In this document: in pieces, positions 46,906 through 54,171 of the stretch | Layout: each line of letters begins with the position of its first letter | Numbering within the stretch: the stretch's first letter is position 1 | Assembly (NCBI RefSeq): GCF_913061305.1 | Contig: NZ_CAJXST010000004.1 | Location: forward strand, 1-64,000 | Source of the DNA: an uncultured Porticoccus sp. | Lineage (GTDB): Bacteria > Pseudomonadota > Gammaproteobacteria > Pseudomonadales > Porticoccaceae | Direction: 5' to 3' | DNA: 64,000 nt | The notes under the pieces: generated by a model | The model's input: the letters and a program-made list of their open reading frames with translations, nothing else | Databases searched by the model: none | Told to the model about the DNA's origin: nothing | Position numbers and translations under genes: made by a program

Positions 46906-47398
46906 AGGGATCTCCAGACGAGAGGCGAACGATACCGTCAGATGGGCAGTTTTCCAAGTGTAAAACCAGTGGCGTGCCATCGGGAAAAATCAGCTGTTCA
47001 TGAATCTCCGCCAATGGCAACAGGACAAAGTTTCTGAGATGGAGTCCGGGGTGGGGAATCTGCAGGTCGGTGTCGTCAATAATCTGTCCGCCATAAAGCA
47101 GAATATCCAGATCGAGGGTGCGCGGCCCCCAATGCCTGTCCTTTTTTCGCTGGTGTAGCTGTTCGATGGCTTGCAGCGCCTCAAGCAGCTTTCGGGGGGT
47201 GAGTGATGTCTGCAGCTTGGCGACGCCATTGATGAAGTCTGGCTGGTCCTGTGGCCCCATTGGCGCGCTCCGATACCAGCTGGATATCGTCATCAGGCTG
47301 GTGCCTGGTAGAGATGCCAGTTCGATAACCGCGTTCCGGAGTTGTTGCAGTGGTTGGTCGAGGTTGCTACCCAGCCCGATATAGGTGATTTCAGTCAT
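46889..47398 (-). CDS. folK: HPPK, 2-amino-4-hydroxy-6-hydroxymethyldihydropteridine diphosphokinase
   Basis: Folate pathway kinase of 169 residues that transfers pyrophosphate from ATP to hydroxymethyl-dihydropterin. The N-terminal YIGLGSNLDQPLQQLRNA, the central GPRTLDLDILLYG metal/pterin motif and PHPGLHLRNFVLLPLAEI are diagnostic. The start at 47398 (MTEITYIGLGSN) begins the family; it overlaps the pcnB stop by 8 bp. The order pcnB-folK-(kinase)-panB is close to the Pseudomonas order. Confidence 0.96.
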   Translation of the reverse strand: MTEITYIGLGSNLDQPLQQLRNAVIELASLPGTSLMTISSWYRSAPMGPQDQPDFINGVAKLQTSLTPRKLLEALQAIEQLHQRKKDRHWGPRTLDLDILLYGGQIIDDTDLQIPHPGLHLRNFVLLPLAEIHEQLIFPDGTPLVLHLENCPSDGIVRLSSGDPCGTTD

Positions 47399-48758
47399 GG
47401 TCTGGCTGAGCTGCGGCCGGTGACCGACGCGGCCGCCGCCGCCGACGTTTTTTGGTGGGGAGCGGCTCTGCCAGTGAGCTGACCATCTTGAGTCGCTGAT
47501 CTTCGTCCATTTCCTGAAAGTGGGTCCACCAGGCTCCCAGGCCGGGTTCCAGCTCGCCGGCATCCTCCCGCAATAACAGGAAGTCATAACTGGCACGAAA
47601 GCGTTTGTTTTCCATCAGGCGGAAGGCCTGACTGCCATTGCGGCGGGGCAGGCGCAACTGCATCTCCCAGATTTCTCGCATTGGCATGCTGAAGCGGCGG
47701 GGAATGGCTACCCGCTGGCAGGCTCGGTGGAGCACGTCTGCCGTGGCCTGTTGCAAGGCGTACACCGGAGAGGTATTGGATCGCTCAAATTTCGTGTTGG
47801 CCTGTTTGGCCGCCGGCCAGAGCAGTGCGGCAAACAAAAATGCCGGTGTCACCCGTTTGCCTGAACGAATGCGTTTGTCGGTATTGGTCAGGGCCTGCTC
47901 GATAAACTCAAGGTACCAGCCGGGGTCTTCATCCAGGGCCTCTTCGGTAGCGGGAAACAACAGGCGAAACAGACCATACTCCCGGAGCAGTCGGAATGTG
48001 GCCAGGGCCTGACCGTGCATCAGTAGTTTGAGGACCTCATCAAACAGCCGTGCCGGTGGAATGTCTGCCAGCAGGTGTGCCATTTTGCTGATGGCGGCGG
48101 CGCTTTTTCCCTCGATACTGAAGCCGAGTTTTCCGGCAAAGCGAATGGCTCGTAACATCCTGACCGGATCTTCCCGGTAGCGTACCTCGGGGTCGCCGAT
48201 GATCCTGATTATGCGCTGCTCTATGTCTGCCAGGCCATTGGCATAGTCATAGACACTATTATCCTGCGGGTGATAATAGAGTGCGTTCATGGTGAAATCG
48301 CGACGACTGGCATCTTCATTGATAGAGCCGAAGAGGTTATCTCTCAGCAGCAGGCCCTTGGCGGACCGGTGTGACTCATCCCGGCTATTTGAGCCCTGTT
48401 CGGTGTGATGGGCCCGAAAGGTGGTCACCTCGATGATTTCAGCACCCATGCGGACATGCACAATCTGGAAGCGGCGGCCGACTATACGGGCTCGCCGGAA
48501 CAGCTTGTTTACCTGCTCGGGGGTGGCATCGGTGGCCACGTCGAAATCCTTGGGGCTCAGCCCCAGCATCAGGTCGCGGACACAACCGCCGACCAGGTAG
48601 GCCTGAAAGCCATCACTGACGAGTTGTTCGACAACCTTTCTCGCACCACTGGTAATCTGCCTGGCGGAGAGCGGGTGCCCCCCGGAACGGACAATATGGG
48701 GTTCGCTGATAACTGGGAGAGCGTGTCTCCTGAAATATTTGGAAAGCTTCTTTAGCAT
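47391..48758 (-). CDS. pcnB: Poly(A) polymerase I
   Basis: Nucleotidyltransferase of 455 residues that adds poly(A) to RNA 3' ends to promote decay. The head domain has YLVGGCVRDLMLGLSPKDFD with the catalytic Asp pair, then RRARIVGRRFQIVHVRMG, RRDFTMNALYYHP and RYREDPVRMLRAIRFAGKLG. The tail is very basic (KKRRRRRPRRSP), typical of PcnB and distinct from tRNA nucleotidyltransferase. Upstream is the predicted sRNA locus. Translation of folK is coupled to its end. Confidence 0.96.
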   Translation of the reverse strand: MLKKLSKYFRRHALPVISEPHIVRSGGHPLSARQITSGARKVVEQLVSDGFQAYLVGGCVRDLMLGLSPKDFDVATDATPEQVNKLFRRARIVGRRFQIVHVRMGAEIIEVTTFRAHHTEQGSNSRDESHRSAKGLLLRDNLFGSINEDASRRDFTMNALYYHPQDNSVYDYANGLADIEQRIIRIIGDPEVRYREDPVRMLRAIRFAGKLGFSIEGKSAAAISKMAHLLADIPPARLFDEVLKLLMHGQALATFRLLREYGLFRLLFPATEEALDEDPGWYLEFIEQALTNTDKRIRSGKRVTPAFLFAALLWPAAKQANTKFERSNTSPVYALQQATADVLHRACQRVAIPRRFSMPMREIWEMQLRLPRRNGSQAFRLMENKRFRASYDFLLLREDAGELEPGLGAWWTHFQEMDEDQRLKMVSSLAEPLPTKKRRRRRPRRSPAAAQPDHD

Positions 48759-48883
48759 GTTGTGGTGGCGTAGACCCGTAAACTGGCGATTCTAGCACAG
48801 GGTATGACAAAAAGACCGTTGGCAGTCACGCTGACATTGATCTGGGATCAGATCAACTCGGGGGCCATTAAACGCGGGCCATT

Positions 48884-48911
48884 AAAAAAGGGGAAGCGTT
48901 CAAGCTTCCCC
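48884..48911 (-). terminator. Intrinsic terminator of the predicted sRNA
   Basis: A perfect 8-bp stem GGGGAAGC/GCTTCCCC (48890-48897 with 48904-48911) and a 6-base loop. On the minus strand it is followed by six T (48889-48884), so it works for leftward transcription. It stands about 125 bp upstream of pcnB and cannot belong to pcnB itself. Confidence 0.9.
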
Positions 48912-49024
48912 CCGTATCCCATAGGCTATTGGTCGATGGGTCTACCCCCCTTATCAACCTCCTAGCAATCCATCCTGTATTATTTTTATTATTTATTTTT
49001 TTAATAGTTGCTGTTTTTATTGTG
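48884..49024 (-). ncRNA. Predicted CrcZ-like Hfq/Crc-titrating sRNA
   Basis: Predicted RNA of about 141 nt, bounded by a sigma-54 promoter (49035-49050) and an intrinsic terminator (48884-48911). The 5' half is extremely A-rich on the minus strand and contains AANAANAA motifs (AATAATAA exactly, and AATAAAAA twice) of the type bound by Hfq-Crc; the 3' half is GC-richer and structured, with CCCAT/ATGGG pairing. Its place between a cbrB-type gene and pcnB is the place of crcZ in Pseudomonas, where CbrB and sigma-54 activate crcZ to relieve catabolite repression. No protein frame of length is present. The identification is by position, promoter and motif; the RNA is not demonstrated, and CrcZ of Pseudomonas is longer. 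Confidence 0.72.
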
Positions 49025-49034
49025 TCTTTAATTT

Positions 49035-49050
49035 AGCAGGAAGCGTGCCA
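49035..49050 (-). promoter_or_regulatory. Sigma-54 promoter between cbrB and pcnB
   Basis: The minus-strand 16-mer TGGCACGCTTCCTGCT has an exact -24 element (TGGCACG), four spacer bases and a good -12 element (CTGCT). GG and GC have the required spacing. The predicted start is near 49024. It points away from the regulator and into the A-rich predicted sRNA. Confidence 0.9.
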
Positions 49051-49122
49051 AAAAATTAAAACCTTTTTAAACAGCAAGTTACGTATTTTTTTGTGACATG
49101 GCGCACATAATTCGACCGGTTT

Positions 49123-49162
49123 TGTTACCTATCTACACGACGATCTGGTTAATAAGGTAACA
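49123..49162. promoter_or_regulatory. Inverted repeat, candidate CbrB-binding enhancer
   Basis: TGTTACCT at 49123-49130 and AGGTAACA at 49155-49162 form a perfect 8-bp inverted repeat separated by 24 bp. It lies 73-112 bp upstream of the -24 element, the usual position for an enhancer-binding activator. I cannot check it against published CbrB sites. Confidence 0.55.
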
Positions 49163-49185
49163 GTTGGTTTTAGTGGCACAGCTCA

Positions 49186-50556
49186 CTAATCATTTTTCTG
49201 CCGTGGGATACCCAGCTTCTGGCGTCGTTCCCATAGGCATTTTCGACTGATGCCCAGTTTTCTGGCCAGTTCGGTCTCGCTCATGGCTTCCTGGTGTTCC
49301 AGTACAAAGCGGGTGAAATAATCCTCGAGCGACAACCCTTCCGGGGGATCTGTGTCGATATGCTTGATATTGGCCGGAGTCGAACGTAGACGACTGGGTT
49401 CGTCTCCAACCTCCACCAATGACAGTTCAATGCCCAGCAAGTCATGACTGATCTGCTCGTTCTCATCACAGAGAATACTGGCCCGCTCCAGGGAGTTCTC
49501 CAGCTCGCGGATATTGCCCGGCCAGTTGTACATGGTAATGGCCTGGATGGCATCCGGTGCCAGCTTGAGATGTTGCCTGTCGAGCTTTTGACCCTGTTTG
49601 GCCAACAGCATGTCAGCAATTTCCAGGATATCCTTGCCCCGTTCCCGCAACGGTGGCAGGTTCAGGTTAACCACGTTGATCCGGTAAAACAGGTCTTCGC
49701 GAAAGCGACCCTGTTCGCAGAGTTTTTTCAGATTGCGATGGGTCGCTGCCACAAGGCGAACATCCACCTTGCGCGACTTGACCGAGCCGATGGCGCGGAC
49801 CTCTTTTTCCTGTAATACCCGCAACAGTCTTGCCTGGGCTTCCAGCGGCAGTTCGCCCACTTCGTCCAGGAATAGTGTGCCGCCATCTGCAGCTGCGACA
49901 AGACCTTTACGTGCTTCAGTGGCGCCGGTGAATGCCCCTTTTTCATGACCAAACAATTCCGCTTCAATCAGTGTTTCGGGGATCGCTGCGCAGTTAACGC
50001 AGATGAGTTGTTTTTTTGCCCGAGGACTTTCATTGTGAATGGCGCTGGCAGCCAGTTCCTTGCCGGTGCCGGTTTCCCCATGGATCAGAACCGTCGCATC
50101 GGTTCGGGCGACTTTCTGAATAATGTTGTAAACGGTTTTCATGGCGGCACTGGAGCCGATCATGCCGCGATTGGACAGGTCGGGGGCATGGTGCTGCCCG
50201 ACAGGGCGAGGCTTGTCCATGATACGGGTCACAGCCTCCAACAGCTCCCTGTGGTCGAAGGGTTTGGGGATGTAATCGACTGCCCCCATGCGCATGGTTT
50301 CCACCGCGGATTTGAGGCTGGCGTAGCTGGTCATGATCAATACCGGCACTGCGCCGGCCAACTGAATCAGGTCGGTGCCCGGGGCGCCGGGAAGTCGCAG
50401 ATCGCTGATGATCATTGAAAAGTCAGCGAGCTCGAAACGATTGAGCGCATCTTCGATATTTTTGGCTTCACGGGTCTCGAAATGGTGATGCTCAAGCAGC
50501 CTTCTCAGTGAAGTGCGAAAAATATCTTCGTCTTCAACAATCAGAATCTTGTTCAT
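49186..50556 (-). CDS. cbrB: CbrB-like sigma-54 response regulator (NtrC family)
   Basis: Response regulator of 456 residues: receiver domain ([20 protein letters not shown], phospho-Asp in [30 protein letters not shown], Lys in PKPFDH), AAA+ domain ([31 protein letters not shown] with intact [20 protein letters not shown]) and a C-terminal Fis-type HTH ([20 protein letters not shown]). The arrangement gluQRS-cbrB-pcnB suggests CbrB, the carbon/nitrogen balance regulator of Pseudomonas, though it could be another AtoC/NtrC-type regulator. The partner kinase cbrA, normally upstream, is missing: only about 105 bp separate it from gluQRS. Confidence 0.85.
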   Translation of the reverse strand: MNKILIVEDEDIFRTSLRRLLEHHHFETREAKNIEDALNRFELADFSMIISDLRLPGAPGTDLIQLAGAVPVLIMTSYASLKSAVETMRMGAVDYIPKPFDHRELLEAVTRIMDKPRPVGQHHAPDLSNRGMIGSSAAMKTVYNIIQKVARTDATVLIHGETGTGKELAASAIHNESPRAKKQLICVNCAAIPETLIEAELFGHEKGAFTGATEARKGLVAAADGGTLFLDEVGELPLEAQARLLRVLQEKEVRAIGSVKSRKVDVRLVAATHRNLKKLCEQGRFREDLFYRINVVNLNLPPLRERGKDILEIADMLLAKQGQKLDRQHLKLAPDAIQAITMYNWPGNIRELENSLERASILCDENEQISHDLLGIELSLVEVGDEPSRLRSTPANIKHIDTDPPEGLSLEDYFTRFVLEHQEAMSETELARKLGISRKCLWERRQKLGIPRQKND

Positions 50557-50661
50557 GGCTAACCTGTATCAGTATGCGATCTGGGTTGCTTGCCGACCCG
50601 GGGGTAATGCTCCATTAGACTCGGTCAGACAATTTAGGCAATGGGACGGGCGCTGTTCATT

Positions 50662-51558
50662 CTACAGTGCTGGCGCCGGTATTTGTATCAGGCGGGGTAA
50701 TTGAGTTCGGTGCCAGTTGCGTACGCCCCACTCGATCAATACTTCCTGATTGGTGTCCGGCAGGTCAGCGGGCGGTTGCATGCCCAGCCAGTGCATGGCC
50801 GCGAGAAGGTTTGCCCCCGCTCGCCGGTTGTCCACCGGCGGTGCCAGGTTCTGCTTGCTGAGTTTGTGTCCCTGTTCATTGACGGCGATCGGGAGATGTC
50901 CGTAGACGGGGGTCGGCAGGGTTAACCGTTGCTGCAGACAGATTTGTCGTGCGGTGGAGTCAAGTAAATCGCTGCCGCGGATAATGTGGCTGATACCCTG
51001 GTATGCATCATCGATGACCACCGCCAGTTGGTAGGCAAACAGGCCATCTTTGCGAAGGAGCACGAAATCGCCCGCGGTTTGCCTGACCCATTGTTGTTGT
51101 CGGCCCTGAAAAAGATCGGTGAATTCGATAGAGCAGTTGTTGGGAACCGACAGTCGGAGAGCATGTGGTTGACGGGGATCGCCGGGAACACAGCTGCGCT
51201 GATGCAGGCCGCCGGTATCTTGCAGGACCTGGCGACTGCAATGGCAGGGGTACGCGAGGCCGCTGTGGCTGAGTTTTTCCAGTGCGGCAAGGTAAGCCTC
51301 GCTGCGCTGGCTCTGGTAGAGGGGCTGTCCATCCCAGAGCAGGCTGTGGGCTTCGAGTTGGCGGAGGATGGTATCTTCAGCGCCGGGCAGCTGGCGGGGG
51401 GGATCGATATCCTCCATGCGCACCAGCCAGGTTCCGCCCTGAGCTTTTGCATCAAGATAGCTGGCCAGCGCGGTAACCAGTGAACCAAAATGCAATGGGC
51501 CGGTGGGAGAAGGCGCAAAACGCCCTGTGTAGGCGGGGCTGTTACAGGGTGAGACCAT
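50662..51558 (-). CDS. gluQRS: Glutamyl-Q tRNA(Asp) synthetase
   Basis: Truncated GluRS paralogue of 298 residues that attaches glutamate to the queuosine base of tRNA(Asp). It has the class I signature GRFAPSPTGPLHFGSLVTAL (HFGS for HIGH), KLSKQ in GHKLSKQNLAPP for KMSKS, and a zinc-type Cys cluster (YPCHCSRQ and SCVPGDPR). There is no anticodon-binding domain, as expected. I chose the ATG at 51558 (MVSPCNSPAYTGR). It follows dksA, as in most gammaproteobacteria; a strong hairpin at 51565-51595 stands 6 nt before its start. Confidence 0.95.
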   Translation of the reverse strand: MVSPCNSPAYTGRFAPSPTGPLHFGSLVTALASYLDAKAQGGTWLVRMEDIDPPRQLPGAEDTILRQLEAHSLLWDGQPLYQSQRSEAYLAALEKLSHSGLAYPCHCSRQVLQDTGGLHQRSCVPGDPRQPHALRLSVPNNCSIEFTDLFQGRQQQWVRQTAGDFVLLRKDGLFAYQLAVVIDDAYQGISHIIRGSDLLDSTARQICLQQRLTLPTPVYGHLPIAVNEQGHKLSKQNLAPPVDNRRAGANLLAAMHWLGMQPPADLPDTNQEVLIEWGVRNWHRTQLPRLIQIPAPAL

Positions 51559-51564
51559 AGTAGC

Positions 51565-51595
51565 TGAGGGAAGTGGCAAGTTGCCATTTCCCTCA
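51565..51595 (-). promoter_or_regulatory. Strong hairpin between dksA and gluQRS
   Basis: A near-perfect inverted repeat with 15-base arms (51565-51579 and 51581-51595, one G-T mismatch) around a single central base. It has no T-run, so it is not a classical terminator. It lies 6 nt upstream of the gluQRS start, and no Shine-Dalgarno sequence is visible outside it, so it probably limits gluQRS expression. Confidence 0.75.
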
Positions 51596-51600
51596 AGGCT

Positions 51601-52047
51601 TCAACCACCGGTCAGTTGCTTTTCCCTGATTTCATCAAGGGTTTTACAGTCGACGCAAAGGTTTGCTGTGGGGCGAGCTTCCAGGCGACGGATACCAATA
51701 TCGACACCACACTGATCACAAAAGCCGTAGTCATTGGCTTCGATTCGCTCGATGGTGCTGTCAATTTTCCTGATTAGTTTGCGTTCCCGGTCGCGGGTTC
51801 TCAGCTCCAGGCTGAACTCCTCTTCCTGCGTGGCGCGGTCGGCAGGATCCGGAAAGTTGGCCGCTTCATCCTTCATGTGGGATACGGTTCGATCAACTTC
51901 TTCCATCAGCTCGCGTTTCCAGGCCAGCAGAATCTGCTTGAAGTGGCTGCGCTGATTGTCGTTCATGAACTCCTCACCCTTCTTTTCCTTGTAGGGGGTG
52001 AAGCCATGAAGTGAGGCAATGGTGACAGTTTCTGCTTTCTTAGGCAT
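51601..52047 (-). CDS. dksA: RNA polymerase-binding transcription factor DksA
   Basis: Secondary-channel factor of 148 residues that works with ppGpp in the stringent response. The coiled coil carries the acidic tip NFPDPADRATQEEEF and the C-terminal zinc finger has CDQCGVDIGIRRLEARPTA then LCVDCK, all four Cys kept. The ATG at 52047 (MPKKAETVTI) was chosen because homologous sequence begins there; the open frame upstream is not like DksA. About 250 bp separate it from the divergent aminotransferase gene. Confidence 0.97.
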   Translation of the reverse strand: MPKKAETVTIASLHGFTPYKEKKGEEFMNDNQRSHFKQILLAWKRELMEEVDRTVSHMKDEAANFPDPADRATQEEEFSLELRTRDRERKLIRKIDSTIERIEANDYGFCDQCGVDIGIRRLEARPTANLCVDCKTLDEIREKQLTGG

Positions 52048-52299
52048 CTTTTTCCATTCTCGGTAATTTGCGAGACCCGCGTTTATAGTGCCAGCGGGAA
52101 AATTTTTCAAGTAAAAAAACTGTTTTCCCAATATTAAACAATTATCGACGTGTATGGGACGTTGCAATTGCAAGGCCAGAGTATAGCAATTTGTACCCTC
52201 TGTTTGGTTAACAGTGAAATCATCGCATAATGCCAAGGGTAATCCTAAACACCGATGACATTTTCCAGAAGTAGTGTTGTAGCTCAAGGGCAGAATATC

Positions 52300-53460
52300 A
52301 TGCAAACAGCGGAAAGAACCCGCCAGCTAACCTCTTTCAAAGTGGTGGATTTTCTTGAAGCTGCAAAGCGGCTTGAGGCAGCGGGCCGGGATATCATTCA
52401 CATGGAGATCGGTGAACCCCGCTTCGCTACTGCAACCCCGATTGTTGAAGCGGCCCGTTTGGCGCTGGATCAGGGTAAAACAGGATATACGCCGTCCTGC
52501 GGTATTCCCGAACTGCGTCTTGCCATCAGTGATTATTATCGCCAGCGCTACGGTGTAGCGGTTGATCCTGAGCGCGTGATTGTCACCACCGGTAGCAGTG
52601 CCGCCCTGGGGATGGTCTTTGAACTGTTGCTGAATCCCGGTGATGGATTCTTGTTGGCGGACCCCGGTTATCCCTGTAATGCCAATTTTGTCCGGCGACT
52701 GGATGCTGAACCCCAGCTCGTACCGGTGGGCCCTGAGCATAATTATCAGTTGGTCGCGGATCTGATCAAGTGCCACTGGCAGACCAATACGGTTGGTGCC
52801 ATGGTCGCGACCCCCAGTAACCCTACCGGGTCAGTCATTGACCGGGATCAGATGTCAGGCCTGTATCGGGCAGTTGCCTCCCAGGGTGGCACACTGGTGG
52901 TGGATGAGATTTATCACGGCCTGACCTACACGGCTGCGCCGCTCAGTTCTGCCCTTGAGGTGGCTGAGGATGTGCTGGTGGTAAACAGCTTCTCCAAGTA
53001 TTTTGGGATGACCGGCTGGCGGTTGGGCTGGGTGGTCGTACCCGAGGCATTTGTCGATCTGATTACGATGATGGCCCAGAATTTTTATATTGCCAGTCCC
53101 ACCCTGTCGCAGTATGCAGCGCTTGCGGCCTTTCAACCGGAGACCCTGTCGATACTGGATGGGCGTTGTGCGGAATTTCAAAAGCGCCGGGATTATCTGG
53201 TGCCAGCACTGCAGCAACTCGGGTTTGCTGTTGCCGGGCTGCCCGAGGGTGCCTTTTATGTCTACGCAGATGTGTCTGCCTTGACCGATAACTGTGAAGA
53301 TTTTTGCTGGCGGTTGTTGAACGAGCACGGCGTGGCCTGTACCCCGGGGACGGACTTTGGTCAGTACCGCGCCAGTCAGCATGTGCGTTTTGCCTATACT
53401 GAACCACTGCCGCGATTACAGTTGGCGGTGCAGCGGATTGAACGGGCGTTACAGCCATGA
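52300..53460 (+). CDS. PLP-dependent class I/II aminotransferase
   Basis: Fold type I aminotransferase of 386 residues. The PLP Lys is in VVNSFSKYFGMTGWRLGWVV; other blocks are YTPSCGIPELRLAIS, TTGSSAALGMVFELLLNPGD, ATPSNPTGSVID and VDEIYHGLTY. The pattern fits the aspartate/aromatic-type group; the specific amino acid is not resolved. The start at 52300 (MQTAERTRQLT) gives the usual length. It overlaps sfsA by 4 bp (ATGA) and is divergent from dksA. Confidence 0.92.
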   Translation: MQTAERTRQLTSFKVVDFLEAAKRLEAAGRDIIHMEIGEPRFATATPIVEAARLALDQGKTGYTPSCGIPELRLAISDYYRQRYGVAVDPERVIVTTGSSAALGMVFELLLNPGDGFLLADPGYPCNANFVRRLDAEPQLVPVGPEHNYQLVADLIKCHWQTNTVGAMVATPSNPTGSVIDRDQMSGLYRAVASQGGTLVVDEIYHGLTYTAAPLSSALEVAEDVLVVNSFSKYFGMTGWRLGWVVVPEAFVDLITMMAQNFYIASPTLSQYAALAAFQPETLSILDGRCAEFQKRRDYLVPALQQLGFAVAGLPEGAFYVYADVSALTDNCEDFCWRLLNEHGVACTPGTDFGQYRASQHVRFAYTEPLPRLQLAVQRIERALQP

Positions 53461-54167
53461 AGATTGTTCCGCCGTTTGAACGGGCCACATTGATTAAACG
53501 CTACAAGCGGTTTCTCGCCGATATACGGTTGTCCAGTGGTGAAGAAATGACGATCCACTGCCCGAATACCGGCTCCATGAAAAACTGTTGGCAAGCGGAG
53601 TCGCCGTGCTGGTTTTCCCGCTCTGATGATCCCCGACGGAAATTGTCGGGAACCCTGGAAATCACTACCACATCGGATGGCTTTCTTGCCGGCGTCAATA
53701 CCAACCGGCCCAACAGGCTGGTTCGCGAAGCGATTGAACACGGCGTTATTGCAGAGCTGCAGGGTTATGAGTCGATTCGTGCGGAAGTGAAATACGGTGC
53801 CGAGAACAGTCGTATTGATCTATTGCTGACTGGGGAAGGTCTTGCGCCCTGCTATGTGGAGGTCAAGAACACGACCCTGGGCGCAGGTGGTGGCCGGGTG
53901 TTGTTTCCCGATGCGGTCACCGAGCGTGGTACCAAGCATCTTCGGGAATTGATCAGTATGGTCCAGCAGGGTCACCGTGCGGTACTGGTGTTTTGTGTGC
54001 AGCACAGTGGTGCCGATTGTGCAGGGCCCGCCGATGAAATTGATCCGCTGTATGGCGCGACCCTGCGACAGGCGATTGCTGCGGGTGTTGAAGTGCTGGT
54101 TTACGGATGCAGGCTGGCTGAGGATGAAATCGTCATTGACCGCCGCCTGCCTTTTGTCATCCGTTGA
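53457..54167 (+). CDS. sfsA: Sugar fermentation stimulation protein SfsA
   Basis: SfsA-family protein of 236 residues, which has an OB-like N-terminal region and a nuclease-like fold (RIDLLLTGEGLAPCYVEVKN, with the PD-(D/E)XK-type acidic and Lys residues). In E. coli it was first described as stimulating maltose genes; its real role is unclear. Family blocks FLADIRLSSGEEMTIHCPNT and FPDAVTERGTKHLRELI are present. It is coupled to the aminotransferase by ATGA and is convergent with rep, 4 bp apart. Confidence 0.94.
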   Translation: MKIVPPFERATLIKRYKRFLADIRLSSGEEMTIHCPNTGSMKNCWQAESPCWFSRSDDPRRKLSGTLEITTTSDGFLAGVNTNRPNRLVREAIEHGVIAELQGYESIRAEVKYGAENSRIDLLLTGEGLAPCYVEVKNTTLGAGGGRVLFPDAVTERGTKHLRELISMVQQGHRAVLVFCVQHSGADCAGPADEIDPLYGATLRQAIAAGVEVLVYGCRLAEDEIVIDRRLPFVIR

Positions 54168-54171
54168 TTCC

